The notes under the pieces: model-generated
Database searches by the model: none
What the model was told of the DNA's origin: nothing
What the model saw: the letters and a program-made list of their open reading frames with translations, nothing else
Shown here: one piece after another, positions 9,691 to 19,138 of the stretch
How positions within the stretch are numbered: the first letter of the stretch is position 1
Layout of the letters: each line of letters starts with the position of its first letter
Made by a program: the position numbers and the translations under genes
Assembly: GCF_001278755.1 (NCBI RefSeq)
Contig: NZ_CP012601.1
Coordinates: 1,364,001-1,428,000, forward strand
Length of the DNA: 64,000 nucleotides
From: Bacillus sp. FJAT-22090
Lineage (GTDB): Bacteria; Bacillota; Bacilli; Bacillales_A; Planococcaceae
Direction of reading: 5' to 3'

Positions 9691-9855
9691 ATGATTGGGG
9701 AGGGAAACATCGTACAATTAATTGGCAACTTCGGATTTCCCATTGTAGTCACTATTTATTTATTACACCGATTTGAGAATAAAATAGAGTCTCTTGAAAA
9801 TACCATTCACAATATAGCAAATGTTGTTAACAATAGTATTGAAAAAAGAAAGTGA
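9691..9855 (+). CDS. YvrJ family small membrane protein
   Basis: This 54-aa protein has an AAAGGAGG site 7 bases before its ATG. The first half (IVQLIGNFGFPIVVTIYLL) is a single membrane span with the NFGFPI signature of the YvrJ family. The second half (RFENKIESLENTIHNIANVV) is a short amphipathic coiled coil. The family's function is not established. It is divergent from the RNPP receptor and sits behind two direct repeats, which makes it a possible target of that system. That link is inference. Confidence 0.82.
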   Translation: MIGEGNIVQLIGNFGFPIVVTIYLLHRFENKIESLENTIHNIANVVNNSIEKRK

Positions 9856-9991
9856 TGGTGTAACATGGACGAAAACTGATATCCTGTTGATTAAATAAAT
9901 TTTTTTAAAATAAACTACTTTTTTCATACGGCAGTTTAGCTTATTTTCACTCTGGACCAACGATACTCTTTTATGAAGATCGACAGTAGTG

Positions 9992-10038
9992 AAAAGTAAT
10001 CCATCACGAGTGATAACTCAGACATGGATTACTTTTTT
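9992..10038 (+). terminator. Terminator after yvrJ-like gene
   Basis: Arms AAAAGTAATCCAT (9992-10004) and ATGGATTACTTTT (10024-10036) are followed by further Ts. The hairpin lies 137 bp past the yvrJ stop. Confidence 0.7.
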
Positions 10039-10039
10039 C

Positions 10040-10412
10040 ATGTCAATAATAGATCTATACCAACTGTAACACTCCTTCTTTCTAAAAAAAGATTATCCCT
10101 CCAAATTCCATTCACTTTTCCAATCCTCTCACGAATGCCTTATTCTAAATCCATTTTTCTTATGGAGCTAAATACTAGTATTATTTTCAGGGAAGATCGC
10201 AGCTTGCAAAGTCCAAAAATCGGCTACTTCCGACTTTTTGATTAATGCTTGCAGTAGTTAAATTACCGATTCCTTTCCCCATTGCATTTGCATGAATTAA
10301 ATACTGACCTCCCATACTCCTGAATACACACTAACGTACAATCCAAATGTGCTTTCATCTTCCATTGTTCTAATGAAAATAGAGCTTTCGTCTCAAATGA
10401 AGCAAACAGAGA
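10040..10412. other. Gene-poor stretch with possible decayed coding remnants
   Basis: No open frame here has both a ribosome site and recognisable content. A minus-strand fragment at about 10190-10310 reads MGGQYLIHANAMGKGIGN before losing frame. It may be the remnant of a gene I do not recognise. Confidence 0.3.
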
Positions 10413-10461
10413 AAAAACTAAAATGGAGCAAGAATCAACTTTTGGATGTTGATTCTTGCTC
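10413..10461 (-). terminator. Terminator after the racemase-like gene
   Basis: Arms GAGCAAGAATCAAC (10426-10439) and GTTGATTCTTGCTC (10448-10461) form a 14-bp perfect stem. The minus strand then reads TTTTAGTTTTTTC. It closes the operon that ends at 10465. Confidence 0.8.
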
Positions 10462-10464
10462 TTC

Positions 10465-11127
10465 TCATTTATGCTTAAGATTTAACTGAATAGCCAGTGA
10501 ATCTATTAAAGTATGAAGCGGATTAATAATAGTTATAGAGGTCTCCTTCTCCACTTGAATAGAAGCATTCACCATCGATAATTGGGCAACTGAAATAATT
10601 TTATTTTCCGCTTCCAATAATTTATGTATGCATTTAGATATTGCTTCATTGTATTTCTCACTTAGACCCTGCATAAGTAGTTCAAATGAATCTTCAATTA
10701 TGACAACATCCATCTCTATATTCTTGTGACGATCACTTAAATAATTATTTAATCTATTCAAGGTACCTTCAACAGTTGCAGGATTAGTGAACAGAATAAC
10801 TTGTGGTTCATCAATTGAAGCTATTACTTCGAAATAAGGTTCATCGATTTTGATAATTGGTATGGATACTAAATAATCATCCTCATTTAGTAATGCAACG
10901 TAGTTAGTACAAGTTATAAGAATTGCATCTACATTACTTTTTGCAATCCATTCTATTTGTTCCTTAACTTTTTGTTGAGCATCTGAATTGCTGAAACTTG
11001 TATCATGAGTAACCCTATTCACAAGACCAGGGTCTACAAAATGAACTAGTTCTATTTCATAAGACACTAAAGCAGATTCTATATATTCGATATTTGAATG
11101 ATGTGCGTGTAAACATGCTAATTTCAT
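10465..11127 (-). CDS. Asp/Glu/hydantoin racemase-superfamily protein
   Basis: This 220-aa protein resembles the two-domain aspartate/glutamate racemase fold. ILITCTNY near residue 96 matches the first catalytic cysteine loop (typically N-T/S-C or TCTN). The second cysteine expected around residue 185 is not obvious: the stretch reads VAQLSM. It may therefore not be a two-base racemase. It overlaps the HAD gene by 4 bp, so the two are translationally coupled. The substrate cannot be told from sequence. Confidence 0.65.
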   Translation of the reverse strand: MKLACLHAHHSNIEYIESALVSYEIELVHFVDPGLVNRVTHDTSFSNSDAQQKVKEQIEWIAKSNVDAILITCTNYVALLNEDDYLVSIPIIKIDEPYFEVIASIDEPQVILFTNPATVEGTLNRLNNYLSDRHKNIEMDVVIIEDSFELLMQGLSEKYNEAISKCIHKLLEAENKIISVAQLSMVNASIQVEKETSITIINPLHTLIDSLAIQLNLKHK

Positions 11128-11792
11128 TTTAGCTCTCCTGAATACATGCTGTAATTTAGATTCTTGATAGAATGTTTGAAATCCATAATTTTAGTGAATA
11201 TCTGATTTGGTTTTGTAATAAAATCATCTGCTTGATAATTTTCTAACCATTGTACTCCAATTGTAACAATTCCTGCTTGTACGCCAGCTAAAATATCAGC
11301 CTCGCTATCTCCGATAAATACCGCTTCTTCTTTTTGAACGTTTAGAATGGACAATGCCTTATTTACTCCCTCTGGATGAGGCTTTGGGAATTGTACATCA
11401 TCTCCTGTTATTATTACATCGAATAGTTCCTCCATTTGGAGCGCTTTTAATGAAATATCTAAACTTCTCTTTGCTTTACCTGTAACGATTCCAAGCTTTA
11501 TACCCAATCCTTTTATATAAGTTAGTAAATCTTCTATTTCTATGTTTCTTTCTACTAAATGGTGATGTTTTTCTAAATAGCTTTCATAATACTTCTCAAT
11601 TGCCTTCTCTTTGTTATTATTTAAAAGGTTTTCTCTAATGATTCCAGTTTCAGAAGGACCAAACATAGCTTTTATTTCTTCTGAAGATAATTCTTTATTA
11701 TCAAACTCTTGAAAAACACTCTGAAAAGAGTAGTAACAAATTGGCAATGTATTCGCTAGCGTTCCGTCAAAATCAAAAATAATGGCTTTCAT
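11124..11792 (-). CDS. HAD-superfamily hydrolase, phosphoglycolate phosphatase/PpaX-like
   Basis: This 222-aa phosphatase has the nucleophile motif FDFDGT at residues 6-11 (Asp7 and Asp9). Motif II is GIVTGKA, and motif III/IV is KPHPEGV followed by IGDSEADILAG. A helical cap lies between residues 15 and 85. That makes it a class I HAD enzyme of the PGP/PpaX subgroup. An AAGGGG site precedes the ATG. It is coupled to the racemase-like gene downstream. Confidence 0.85.
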   Translation of the reverse strand: MKAIIFDFDGTLANTLPICYYSFQSVFQEFDNKELSSEEIKAMFGPSETGIIRENLLNNNKEKAIEKYYESYLEKHHHLVERNIEIEDLLTYIKGLGIKLGIVTGKAKRSLDISLKALQMEELFDVIITGDDVQFPKPHPEGVNKALSILNVQKEEAVFIGDSEADILAGVQAGIVTIGVQWLENYQADDFITKPNQIFTKIMDFKHSIKNLNYSMYSGELK

Positions 11793-11820
11793 TTTAAAAT
11801 CCCCTTATGGTTTATATTAT

Positions 11821-12243
11821 TTAATCATTAAATTCCATATGCTTTTTTTCAAGTCGATAGTACTCCATTCTGTCTTGTAATGTACCGGTATGAAATTCGA
11901 ATTTATGACCGTCTAGATCAGTGAAGTAAATAGACTTCTTGTCTCTTTTATCTCTTTCTCGTCCTACAAGTATATTTACTCCCAACTCCATTAATCTTAC
12001 GTGTGTATTTTCAAAGTCGGCTTCCTCTATTGTAAAAGCAATATGTGTATAGGACTTATTAATTTCATTTCGTGGTACATTCTTTTCTTCATTTAATGCA
12101 AGCCACATTCCACTTAAATCAAAATAAGCGGTACTTTTTCCTTTCACCAATAGCCTTGCATCAAATACATCTTGATAAAATTTGATCGATTGCTCTAAAT
12201 TGGATACAGAAAACAAAAAATGATTTAAGCCTTTAATCTTCAT
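11821..12243 (-). CDS. fosB: FosB-type metallothiol transferase (fosfomycin resistance)
   Basis: This VOC-fold enzyme of 140 aa opens the fosfomycin epoxide with a thiol, bacillithiol in Bacillus. The metal ligands are His8 (LNHFLFS), His67 (YTHIAFT) and Glu116 (KFEFHTGT). The stretches [15 protein letters not shown] and [11 protein letters not shown] closely match B. subtilis FosB. It overlaps the upstream histidine phosphatase by 4 bp. Intrinsic low-level fosfomycin resistance is expected from the family. Confidence 0.9.
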   Translation of the reverse strand: MKIKGLNHFLFSVSNLEQSIKFYQDVFDARLLVKGKSTAYFDLSGMWLALNEEKNVPRNEINKSYTHIAFTIEEADFENTHVRLMELGVNILVGRERDKRDKKSIYFTDLDGHKFEFHTGTLQDRMEYYRLEKKHMEFND

Positions 12244-12866
12244 TTCTTCCCCTCGTTTTTAATTTCTATAGGTTTATAAATTGTGTATCCGGTATTTAAC
12301 GAGTTCTTTTTATTCTCATCTATTCTTCTAACTTCTATTAAGTGATTCTCATAAAAAGATAGCCTATATATGTCTGGCATAGCGAGCATCTCCCAAAAAT
12401 GAAAATCATATTGCTGATCAAAGAAGTTCATGATCAAAACCATGATGTTACCATGTGTGCCGATTACAACATTTTTTCCTTTGTATTCATCTAGAACTTG
12501 CATGGTTGCTGTAATCCCTCTTTGTTGTGCTTTTTTATTCGACTCACCACCATCAAAAAAGAAATCAGGGTTTGACCATACTTTTGTTATAGCCTTATTA
12601 AAATCTTCTACAGGAAGTAAAGACAAAGTGCGTTCTCTAAAATCTTTATTAATCTCAATGTTACAGCCAAGGTACTCGGAAATACCTTCAACTGTTTGAA
12701 TCGCCCGTTTATATGGGCTAGAAATGACAAAGTCAATGTTTTCTAGCTTTAATCGATCGGTTACTAACTTTGAGTCTTCTTTACCTCTGACTGATAGTGG
12801 TCTTTCAAGTTCATTAGTCGTATATGTAGAGTGCGCATGTCTAACAAAATATAAATTTGTAATCAT
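12240..12866 (-). CDS. Histidine phosphatase family protein (phosphoglycerate mutase-like)
   Basis: The RHAHS motif near residue 9 carries the phospho-accepting histidine, and GTHGNIM near residue 150 carries the second. [12 protein letters not shown] and [10 protein letters not shown] are typical of the branch. I chose the ATG at 12866 (208 aa) because a GAGG lies 8 bases upstream. The GTG at 12875 overlaps that site. The substrate is unknown. It lies in a run of closely spaced small-enzyme genes, 12 bp from the GrpB-family gene. Confidence 0.85.
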   Translation of the reverse strand: MITNLYFVRHAHSTYTTNELERPLSVRGKEDSKLVTDRLKLENIDFVISSPYKRAIQTVEGISEYLGCNIEINKDFRERTLSLLPVEDFNKAITKVWSNPDFFFDGGESNKKAQQRGITATMQVLDEYKGKNVVIGTHGNIMVLIMNFFDQQYDFHFWEMLAMPDIYRLSFYENHLIEVRRIDENKKNSLNTGYTIYKPIEIKNEGKK

Positions 12867-12878
12867 AATTTTCACCTC

Positions 12879-13409
12879 TTAATTTGTACGTAAAGAAAAT
12901 ATACCTTTCACAAAAGGTTCTTTTAAATTTGTATACGTTGTTATATTTATACTTTTTCTTTCAGCTAAAGCTACTTTTAACTTTTTATATTCATCTCTTG
13001 CCTCATCTATTGTATTTAAGTAGTCTCTAAAAAAAATTAGGTTTTTCCAAAGCTCTTTGTCGTAATCGACTAAATGGATATAATGTGTTTTTACTTTGTA
13101 TGTATCATCTAAAAATTTTGCTAATACAATTTCTCCCGGCCTTTCCACTCGCAATGGAAGAAAACCAATACTCTGGAGAGCTTTCATCATGTTGTTATCT
13201 ATATGTTTTGTATCTTCAATGCCGATTAAAATATCGATGATTGGTTTTGCTACCATATCTTTAATTGCCGTACTACCAATATGTTCGATCCGTTTTGTTT
13301 CCAATTTAGTTACCAACATGATCTCTTCTTTAACTCTATTAAATTCTATATTCCATTCACTCGTATAATTATTTAATTTTACTTCATCTTTAGATAATCC
13401 TAGCCTCAT
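12879..13409 (-). CDS. GrpB family protein (UPF0157, nucleotidyltransferase-like)
   Basis: This 176-aa protein carries RIEHIGSTAIKDMVAKPIIDILIG, cited here only as the family signature near residues 40-63: HIGSTA plus the KPIIDI acidic strand. The fold is related to nucleotidyltransferases. The biochemical role is not settled. A clear AGGAGAG site precedes the ATG. It is probably first or second in the small operon running to 12240. Confidence 0.85.
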   Translation of the reverse strand: MRLGLSKDEVKLNNYTSEWNIEFNRVKEEIMLVTKLETKRIEHIGSTAIKDMVAKPIIDILIGIEDTKHIDNNMMKALQSIGFLPLRVERPGEIVLAKFLDDTYKVKTHYIHLVDYDKELWKNLIFFRDYLNTIDEARDEYKKLKVALAERKSINITTYTNLKEPFVKGIFSLRTN

Positions 13410-13429
13410 GAAAAACTCTCCTGTTTCAT

Positions 13430-13463
13430 AAAATTACCCCTCTTACATATTCTTCAAGAGGGG
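13430..13463 (-). terminator. Probable terminator after the esterase gene
   Basis: Arms CCCCTCTT (13437-13444) and AAGAGGGG (13456-13463) are followed on the minus strand by TAATTTTATG. The T tract is weak. Confidence 0.5.
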
Positions 13464-13474
13464 AGGATAATCCT

Positions 13475-14119
13475 TTATTTCAGTAATAGTTCGTCTAAAA
13501 AGGTAACTAAATCTCTTTGATTTTCTGGTGCAACACCATGTGAAACAGGATAGTTCTTAAAGGTAACACTTGCTCCCTTTTCTAAGAAATAGTCTCTACT
13601 AGCAGTTCCCCATTCAAATGGAAGCATATTATCAAATTCGCCATGAGATATAAATGCATTTAATTTATTTACTGGTTGATGTGCATACTCATCTTTCACA
13701 AACGACGGAATATAGCCACTTAGTGCAACAATTCCTTTTATTTTATCACCCATTACTAATGCTAATGATTGAGTCAATATAGCACCTTGGCTAAAACCAA
13801 GAAGGAAGAGTTTATTTGAATCAATCGAATGATTATTAGTTATTTCTTTGATAAATGACTGAAGATCTTGTACTACCTGATCAAATACTGCACGATGAGG
13901 TTTTCCGAGACCCTCTATCGTGAAAAAGGCATATCCAGGTGGTTGAGAAATTGGCCCACGTATACTAAATATATGGCATTTCTCCTTTAAGTTAGAAACG
14001 AGTCCAACCAAATCGTTTTCATTACTTCCCATTCCATGCAATAAAAATAATGCTGGATATTTTTTATTCTCATCTGAAATTTGTGGAGAACTATGAATAT
14101 AAGTAAAATTTGAATTCAT
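13475..14119 (-). CDS. Alpha/beta hydrolase, carboxylesterase/lysophospholipase type
   Basis: This 214-aa cytosolic serine hydrolase has an oxyanion region LFLLHGMGSNENDL near residue 24, the nucleophile elbow GFSQGA near residue 110, an Asp in GEFDNMLP and a His in PVSHGV, which completes the triad. It belongs to the YodD/phospholipase-carboxylesterase family. Its start overlaps the stop of the DUF1572 gene by one base. The natural substrate is unknown. Confidence 0.85.
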   Translation of the reverse strand: MNSNFTYIHSSPQISDENKKYPALFLLHGMGSNENDLVGLVSNLKEKCHIFSIRGPISQPPGYAFFTIEGLGKPHRAVFDQVVQDLQSFIKEITNNHSIDSNKLFLLGFSQGAILTQSLALVMGDKIKGIVALSGYIPSFVKDEYAHQPVNKLNAFISHGEFDNMLPFEWGTASRDYFLEKGASVTFKNYPVSHGVAPENQRDLVTFLDELLLK

Positions 14120-14637
14120 TACTTCTTATCCTTTCTTTTAGGTATCGACAAAGTTGTCCACTTGTCTTCTGGTGTAACTTGTTTGGCTATATATATTACC
14201 TGTCCCACATGAATTGAAATATGTGTAATACTCCGAATGATTGCTTCCAAAACAGTATGTGGTTTATTGCGAATATAAATAGTTTGAAGTAAGTGTTTTT
14301 CTTCTATACTGTCTATCGCTTTGAAAAATGCATCACACCCATTTTCCCACACTTTAAGCAACTCTTCCCGTGATTCTATCGTACTTTCGAATTCACTATC
14401 ACGATCTCTGTCTTTTTTTTCTCCATCAGTTGTTAAAAAGTCTGTCCAACGAGAAATTAAGTTTCCACTCATATGCTTCACCAGTACATCTACACTATTT
14501 GATTGTTCGTTTGGTGACCAACAAATGGATTCTTCCTCCATTTGCATGATCGCTTTCTTTGTATCACTTTTCAATTCCTCCAATTTTGACCGTATATTTC
14601 GAATAAAATCAGCATGAAAATTAGTTGAATTTGACAA
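14119..14637 (-). CDS. DUF1572 (DinB-like) family protein
   Basis: This 172-aa helical protein matches the DUF1572 branch of the DinB four-helix superfamily. SVDVLVKHMSGN and THISIHVGQVIYIAKQ carry the histidines that bind metal in such folds. I chose the TTG at 14637: AAAGGAG lies 9 bases upstream, while the upstream ATG abuts that site. Function is unknown, though relatives in Bacillus act as thiol transferases or stress proteins. It is coupled to the downstream esterase. Confidence 0.75.
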   Translation of the reverse strand: MSNSTNFHADFIRNIRSKLEELKSDTKKAIMQMEEESICWSPNEQSNSVDVLVKHMSGNLISRWTDFLTTDGEKKDRDRDSEFESTIESREELLKVWENGCDAFFKAIDSIEEKHLLQTIYIRNKPHTVLEAIIRSITHISIHVGQVIYIAKQVTPEDKWTTLSIPKRKDKK

Positions 14638-14783
14638 TCTAATCATCTCCTTTAAAACATAGTTCAATAAATATTATGAATCTCCTTCCCCATTTCTTTT
14701 GATAAACCAAAATTCTTTGAGTAAAAGGACATTATTGGTAATATTATACTAGAATATATTGAATAGGAGTTGTTTTTACTACT

Positions 14784-15716
14784 ATGAGTAAAAAAATAGA
14801 ATTTGGTAAAACCGGATTATTTGTAAATCCCGTTGGCCTTGGAACAAATGCAGTTGGTGGCCATAATTTATTTCCGAATTTAAATGATGAAACCGGAAAA
14901 GACATTGTGCATACAGCACTTAATCATGGAATTAGTTTTCTAGATACTGCCTTTATTTACGGCATCGGAAGATCAGAAGAGTTAATTGGGGAAGTATTAA
15001 AAGAAACGAAGAAACGTAGTGAAATAATTCTTGCTACTAAGGGCGCTCATAAAATGACCGGTGAAAAAGTAGTCATTGACAACTCACCTGCATTTTTAAG
15101 AGAAACTGTGGAAAACAGTTTAAAACGACTTCAAACGGACTATATTGATTTATTCTATATTCATTTTCCCGATGAAAACACACCAAAAGCTGAGGCAGTC
15201 GGTACTCTTCAACGTTTAAAGGAAGAAGGAAAAATCCGTGCAATTGGAGTATCCAACTTTACTTTTGAACAGTTAAAAGAAGGTAACCAAGATGGTTATA
15301 TTGAAGTTCTTCAATCTGGATATAACTTATTAAAACGCGATGCAGAAAAGGATTTGCTTCCATATACAAATGAGCGTAATATTTCCTTTATTCCTTATTT
15401 TCCGCTTGCTTCGGGCTTATTAACAGGTAAGTATGATAAAGGCAGTACTTTTAGAGAAGGTCTCACAAAAAATCCGTTATTCCAAGGAGAAACATATATT
15501 AACAACTTAGAAAAGGTAGAGCAGCTTCGCCAAATTGCTAATGATAAAAATGTAGGTGTTTCTAATATTGTGCTTGCATGGTATTTAACGAAAGAAAATA
15601 TTGATGTTATAATTCCAGGGGCTAAAAAACCTGAACAAGTTATAGATAATTTGAAAACTGTAGATGTTCAATTAACAAAACAAGAAATAGATAGAATTGA
15701 CCAAATATTTCATTAA
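14784..15716 (+). CDS. iolS: Aldo/keto reductase, IolS-like
   Basis: This NADPH-dependent reductase of 310 aa has a TIM barrel. FLDTAFIYG holds the catalytic Asp and Tyr, ATKGAH the Lys, and FYIHFPDE the His. The opening [13 protein letters not shown] and the stretch [15 protein letters not shown] follow B. subtilis IolS closely, and the length is the same. No iol genes are nearby, so a role in inositol metabolism cannot be inferred from context. It stands alone on the plus strand. Confidence 0.85.
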   Translation: MSKKIEFGKTGLFVNPVGLGTNAVGGHNLFPNLNDETGKDIVHTALNHGISFLDTAFIYGIGRSEELIGEVLKETKKRSEIILATKGAHKMTGEKVVIDNSPAFLRETVENSLKRLQTDYIDLFYIHFPDENTPKAEAVGTLQRLKEEGKIRAIGVSNFTFEQLKEGNQDGYIEVLQSGYNLLKRDAEKDLLPYTNERNISFIPYFPLASGLLTGKYDKGSTFREGLTKNPLFQGETYINNLEKVEQLRQIANDKNVGVSNIVLAWYLTKENIDVIIPGAKKPEQVIDNLKTVDVQLTKQEIDRIDQIFH

Positions 15717-15719
15717 ATA

Positions 15720-15765
15720 AATAGAACAAGAGGCTGAACGAAAGAATAATCTTTCTCAGCCTCTT
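15720..15765. terminator. Convergent terminator between iolS-like and metA
   Basis: Arms AAGAGGCTGA (15728-15737) and TCAGCCTCTT (15756-15765) lie between two genes that face each other. The minus-strand exit is T-rich (TTGTTCTATTT). Confidence 0.65.
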
Positions 15766-15770
15766 CTGAA

Positions 15771-16679
15771 TTATTCCCATTCGTATGGCGTTTCTTGATA
15801 GACATAATAATTTAACCAATTAGAAAACAATAAATGAGTATGTGAACGCCAAGAATTTAATGGTTGTGTCGAAGGATCATTATTAGGAAAATAATTTTCA
15901 GGTACATCGATTTCAATACCTTTATTCACATCCCGAGCATATTCTTCCGCTAAAGTTGTTGCATCATATTCTAAATGACCAGTAATCATGATATGCTTTT
16001 CGTCATTTGATATTACAAGGAATACCCCTGCATCTTCAGAATTAGAAAGCAGATTAAGTCTGGAATCAGTTATTATTTCATCATATGAAACAGAAGTATA
16101 ACGAGAAACGGGCGCATAAAACTCGTCATTGAAACCACGGACTAAATTCACAGTTGGATCGGATAAACGGTGAGAAAATACACCAAAGCATTTCTTAGAC
16201 AATTCAAATTTACCAATTCCATAATGATGATAAAGTGCAGCTTGTGCACCCCAACATATATGTAAGACAGAAGTGACGTTTGTTTTCGACCAATCCATTA
16301 TTTCTGTCATCTCACTCCAATAATTTACATCTTCAAAATTCAAATGTTCAATTGGTGCTCCAGTAATAATCATCCCATCATATTTGCGAAGTTTAATCTC
16401 TTCAAAAGTAGTATAGAAAGTGTCTAGATGCGTTTTACTTACATTTTTGGATTCATGTGTTGCTGTATTCATAAATGTAACATTCACTTGTAATGGTGTA
16501 TTACCTAATAGTCTTAGTAGTTGTAATTCCGTTTTTTCTTTTTCTGGCATTAGATTTAATATAATTATGTTTAGAGGACGGATATCCTGAGCAATTGCGC
16601 GCTCCTCGTCCATGATAAAAATCTTTTCTTTCTTCAGCAATTCAGCTGCTGGCAATTGTTTGGGAATCTTAATTGGCAT
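15771..16679 (-). CDS. metA: Homoserine O-acetyltransferase, MetA type
   Basis: This enzyme acylates L-homoserine in the first committed step of methionine synthesis. It is 302 aa from the ATG at 16679, which has an AGGAG site. Catalytic residues fall at the standard positions: Cys142 in HICWGA, then His235 and Glu237 in GHLEYD. Residue 111 is Glu (GAPIEH). In the family this marks acetyl-CoA use, whereas E. coli MetA has Gly and uses succinyl-CoA. Expression should be repressed by SAM through the riboswitch just upstream. Confidence 0.95.
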   Translation of the reverse strand: MPIKIPKQLPAAELLKKEKIFIMDEERAIAQDIRPLNIIILNLMPEKEKTELQLLRLLGNTPLQVNVTFMNTATHESKNVSKTHLDTFYTTFEEIKLRKYDGMIITGAPIEHLNFEDVNYWSEMTEIMDWSKTNVTSVLHICWGAQAALYHHYGIGKFELSKKCFGVFSHRLSDPTVNLVRGFNDEFYAPVSRYTSVSYDEIITDSRLNLLSNSEDAGVFLVISNDEKHIMITGHLEYDATTLAEEYARDVNKGIEIDVPENYFPNNDPSTQPLNSWRSHTHLLFSNWLNYYVYQETPYEWE

Positions 16680-16703
16680 ACATTTCTCCTCTTTTCCGTA
16701 AAA

Positions 16704-16742
16704 ATAAAAAACCCTCTCTTCTAATAAATAAGAAAAGAGGGT
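16704..16742 (-). terminator. Riboswitch expression-platform terminator of metA
   Basis: On the minus strand TACCCTCTTTTCTT pairs with AGAAGAGAGGGT and is followed by TTTTTTA. It is positioned to form when the aptamer binds SAM. Confidence 0.85.
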
Positions 16743-16756
16743 AAGCAAATGCTCTC

Positions 16757-16866
16757 AGTTCTTATCTTTCAAGATTGATATCTTGTAGGAGTTAGCACCT
16801 TTCTGACATGTGTCAGAGGTTGCTGAAGCTTCACAGGGCCATTTCCCTCTGCTTCTCTTGATAAGA
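16757..16866 (-). promoter_or_regulatory. SAM-I (S-box) riboswitch upstream of metA
   Basis: The minus strand shows the S-box signature blocks in order: CTTATCAAGAGAAGCAGAGG, then GGCCCTGTGAAGCTTCAGCA, then AAGGTGCTAACTCCTACAAG, closing with AGATAAGA. The last block pairs with the first to make P1. High SAM should stop transcription at 16704-16742. Confidence 0.96.
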
Positions 16867-16936
16867 GTATATTATTTGTTATTCTACTACATTATTTTTT
16901 ATACTATCATTTTCTGAACATTTAAGCAATGGATTA

Positions 16937-18943
16937 TTATACTTTAAAACGATTCACTGCTTCTGCTAATTTATCGCTAAGTTCTGTTAATGTTTCAGAA
17001 GCATCTGCAACGGATTGAATTGCCCGAAGCTGTTCGTCTGAAGATGCACTAACTTCCTCGCATGCAGCAGCAGTTTGTTGAGAAGTCGCTGCCATCATTT
17101 GAATCGTTTCAACTACTTGTTCTTTGTATTTAGAAACTTGGTTAATCTCGTCGGAAACCTCATCAATAGAGGATTGCATATTCTCCATTAAATTTGAGAT
17201 TTCACTAAATGTTATTTCCGTATCTGTAACTACTGTCCCTTGTATACGGAAAGTTTCCCTAGTTTCAGTCATTTGTTGGCTTACTAAAACGGATTCTTTC
17301 TGTAATTCAGTAATAGTCTTTTTAACATCTTCAGTCGCTCTGGCAGATTGCTCAGCAAGCTTTCTTACTTCCTCTGCTACTACCGCAAAACCTTTTCCAT
17401 GTTCACCAGCCCTTGCTGCTTCTATACTTGCATTTAATGCAAGTAGATTTGTTTGAGCAGAAATCTCCATGATGGTTTCCATAACCCCTCCAATAGCTTT
17501 TACTTTGTTTTCTAAAGTATCGACTACATCAGACATAGACTTTAAATTGGACTCCCAATTGTTAAAGGATGATTTAAGTTCACCCATTTGTTTTTGGCCA
17601 TTTGCATTCATTTTATTTGCTTTCGTAGCAATATCAGTCATTACAAGCGATTTTTCATTAATTAAATTAATTTGATTACTTAAATGTGAAGAGCTATCTG
17701 TTACTTCTTCCGCATCTTCAGCAGATTTTGAAGCACCTTCAGCTATTTCACCCACAGCTACGGATACTTGTTCTGATGATGCAGTTGTTTCCTCTGCAAC
17801 TGCACTAAGACTTTCAGAACTTACTTGAACATTACTTGCAGATTCTTTTACTACTTGAATAATTTCATGCATGCTCTCAGTCATTTTATTGAAATTTTTA
17901 GCTAATTGTCCAATTTCATCGGATGACTTTACGTTCGCGTGAACAGTTAAATCTCCTTCTGCAACCGAATCCATTAGTTTTTTTAATTGATCTATCGGTT
18001 TTAAAATATGATGAGTAGTGTAATATAGCACAATAAACATCAGCACTAATATAACAGCAGTAATAACTAAAATGAGATTTCGAATACTATCAGCTGTTTG
18101 ATTAACTTTTTCTTGCTCGTATACTGCACCAAGCTTCCAGTTCAAATCAGGTATTGTCGTAAATACTGTAACCGTTGAAAGTCCTTCGGAAGTATCTTTG
18201 ACTACTCCTTCATTTAAAGAACTAGAAAATATTTTATTAATATAAGCATATTCTGACAAATTCTCACCAAACATGGTAGGATGAACAATTGCTGTGCCGT
18301 CGTTCTCCACGATAATCGGAAAACCTTCAAATCCTAACTCATTGGATGAAATTGTTTCTGTTAACTTCGAAAGTAATATATCAATGCCGACAACTCCAAC
18401 AACTTGACCATTCTTAAGTACTGCTTTTGCACCAGAAATTGCATATTCTCCCGTTGCAGCATCTAAATAAGGTTTGGACCAACTAAAATCATCTTTATTG
18501 GCTACTGCATTTTTATACCAATCTCTAGTTGTTGCGTCGAAATCTTTCCCTAAATCAGCTTCAGGTATTATTTCAATATGTTTGTTCGGTAATGCATAGT
18601 AAACGGAAGCAACCGCGTCGTACAACGTTGTAAACTCAGTAAATTTAGAATCTAATTGTTTCTCTAGCTGTGAAGCAATGACTGCATCTGAAGTACTAGA
18701 TTCCGCTTGAAAATCCACCACTTCCTTTGTAGTGGATATTTGCATAACCCCCTTTTCATAGACACTGAGATAATTTTGAATGGAAGAGGACATTTCGTTC
18801 ACTAATACATGACTTTGATCAGTTAAACTTTCTTCCGTTTTGTCTTTAATCGTAAAAGTACTTATAAAACTTAATGCAGTCATACTAATTACAATTAAAA
18901 TCATTACAGTAATAATTATTTTCCATTTGATAGAAATTTTCAT
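16937..18943 (-). CDS. Methyl-accepting chemotaxis protein with dCache sensor domain
   Basis: This 668-aa membrane receptor has a TM segment at about 9-30, an extracellular double-Cache domain at about 35-280, and a second TM at about 287-307 ([17 protein letters not shown]). A HAMP domain follows at about 310-360, then a cytoplasmic coiled-coil signalling domain. The hairpin tip [22 protein letters not shown] contacts CheA and CheW. The architecture matches B. subtilis McpA/McpB/TlpA amino-acid receptors. The ligand is unknown. It is monocistronic. Confidence 0.93.
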   Translation of the reverse strand: MKISIKWKIIITVMILIVISMTALSFISTFTIKDKTEESLTDQSHVLVNEMSSSIQNYLSVYEKGVMQISTTKEVVDFQAESSTSDAVIASQLEKQLDSKFTEFTTLYDAVASVYYALPNKHIEIIPEADLGKDFDATTRDWYKNAVANKDDFSWSKPYLDAATGEYAISGAKAVLKNGQVVGVVGIDILLSKLTETISSNELGFEGFPIIVENDGTAIVHPTMFGENLSEYAYINKIFSSSLNEGVVKDTSEGLSTVTVFTTIPDLNWKLGAVYEQEKVNQTADSIRNLILVITAVILVLMFIVLYYTTHHILKPIDQLKKLMDSVAEGDLTVHANVKSSDEIGQLAKNFNKMTESMHEIIQVVKESASNVQVSSESLSAVAEETTASSEQVSVAVGEIAEGASKSAEDAEEVTDSSSHLSNQINLINEKSLVMTDIATKANKMNANGQKQMGELKSSFNNWESNLKSMSDVVDTLENKVKAIGGVMETIMEISAQTNLLALNASIEAARAGEHGKGFAVVAEEVRKLAEQSARATEDVKKTITELQKESVLVSQQMTETRETFRIQGTVVTDTEITFSEISNLMENMQSSIDEVSDEINQVSKYKEQVVETIQMMAATSQQTAAACEEVSASSDEQLRAIQSVADASETLTELSDKLAEAVNRFKV

Positions 18944-19138
18944 ATTTCATCTACTTTCTGTTTTTTTAAGATATAATTGCCTTAATAAGGATAAATTTAC
19001 TATTTCTAAAACTAGGACATAGTATATCTTTCTGATTATATCGGCTAAAAACGAGAAAGTTAATATTTAAATTATTAATTTTATAGGAACTATCACACAT
19101 TTTTTTGAGTTAAACGGACTTAATAATCATGAATATCT

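Noticed and set aside
9763-9960. Minus-strand ORF overlapping the yvrJ-like gene
   Set aside because: The plus-strand gene has a strong ribosome site and a family match. The antisense frame has neither.
10024-10245. Plus-strand 73-codon ORF
   Set aside because: Its start lies inside the terminator hairpin after the yvrJ gene, with no ribosome site and no recognisable domain.
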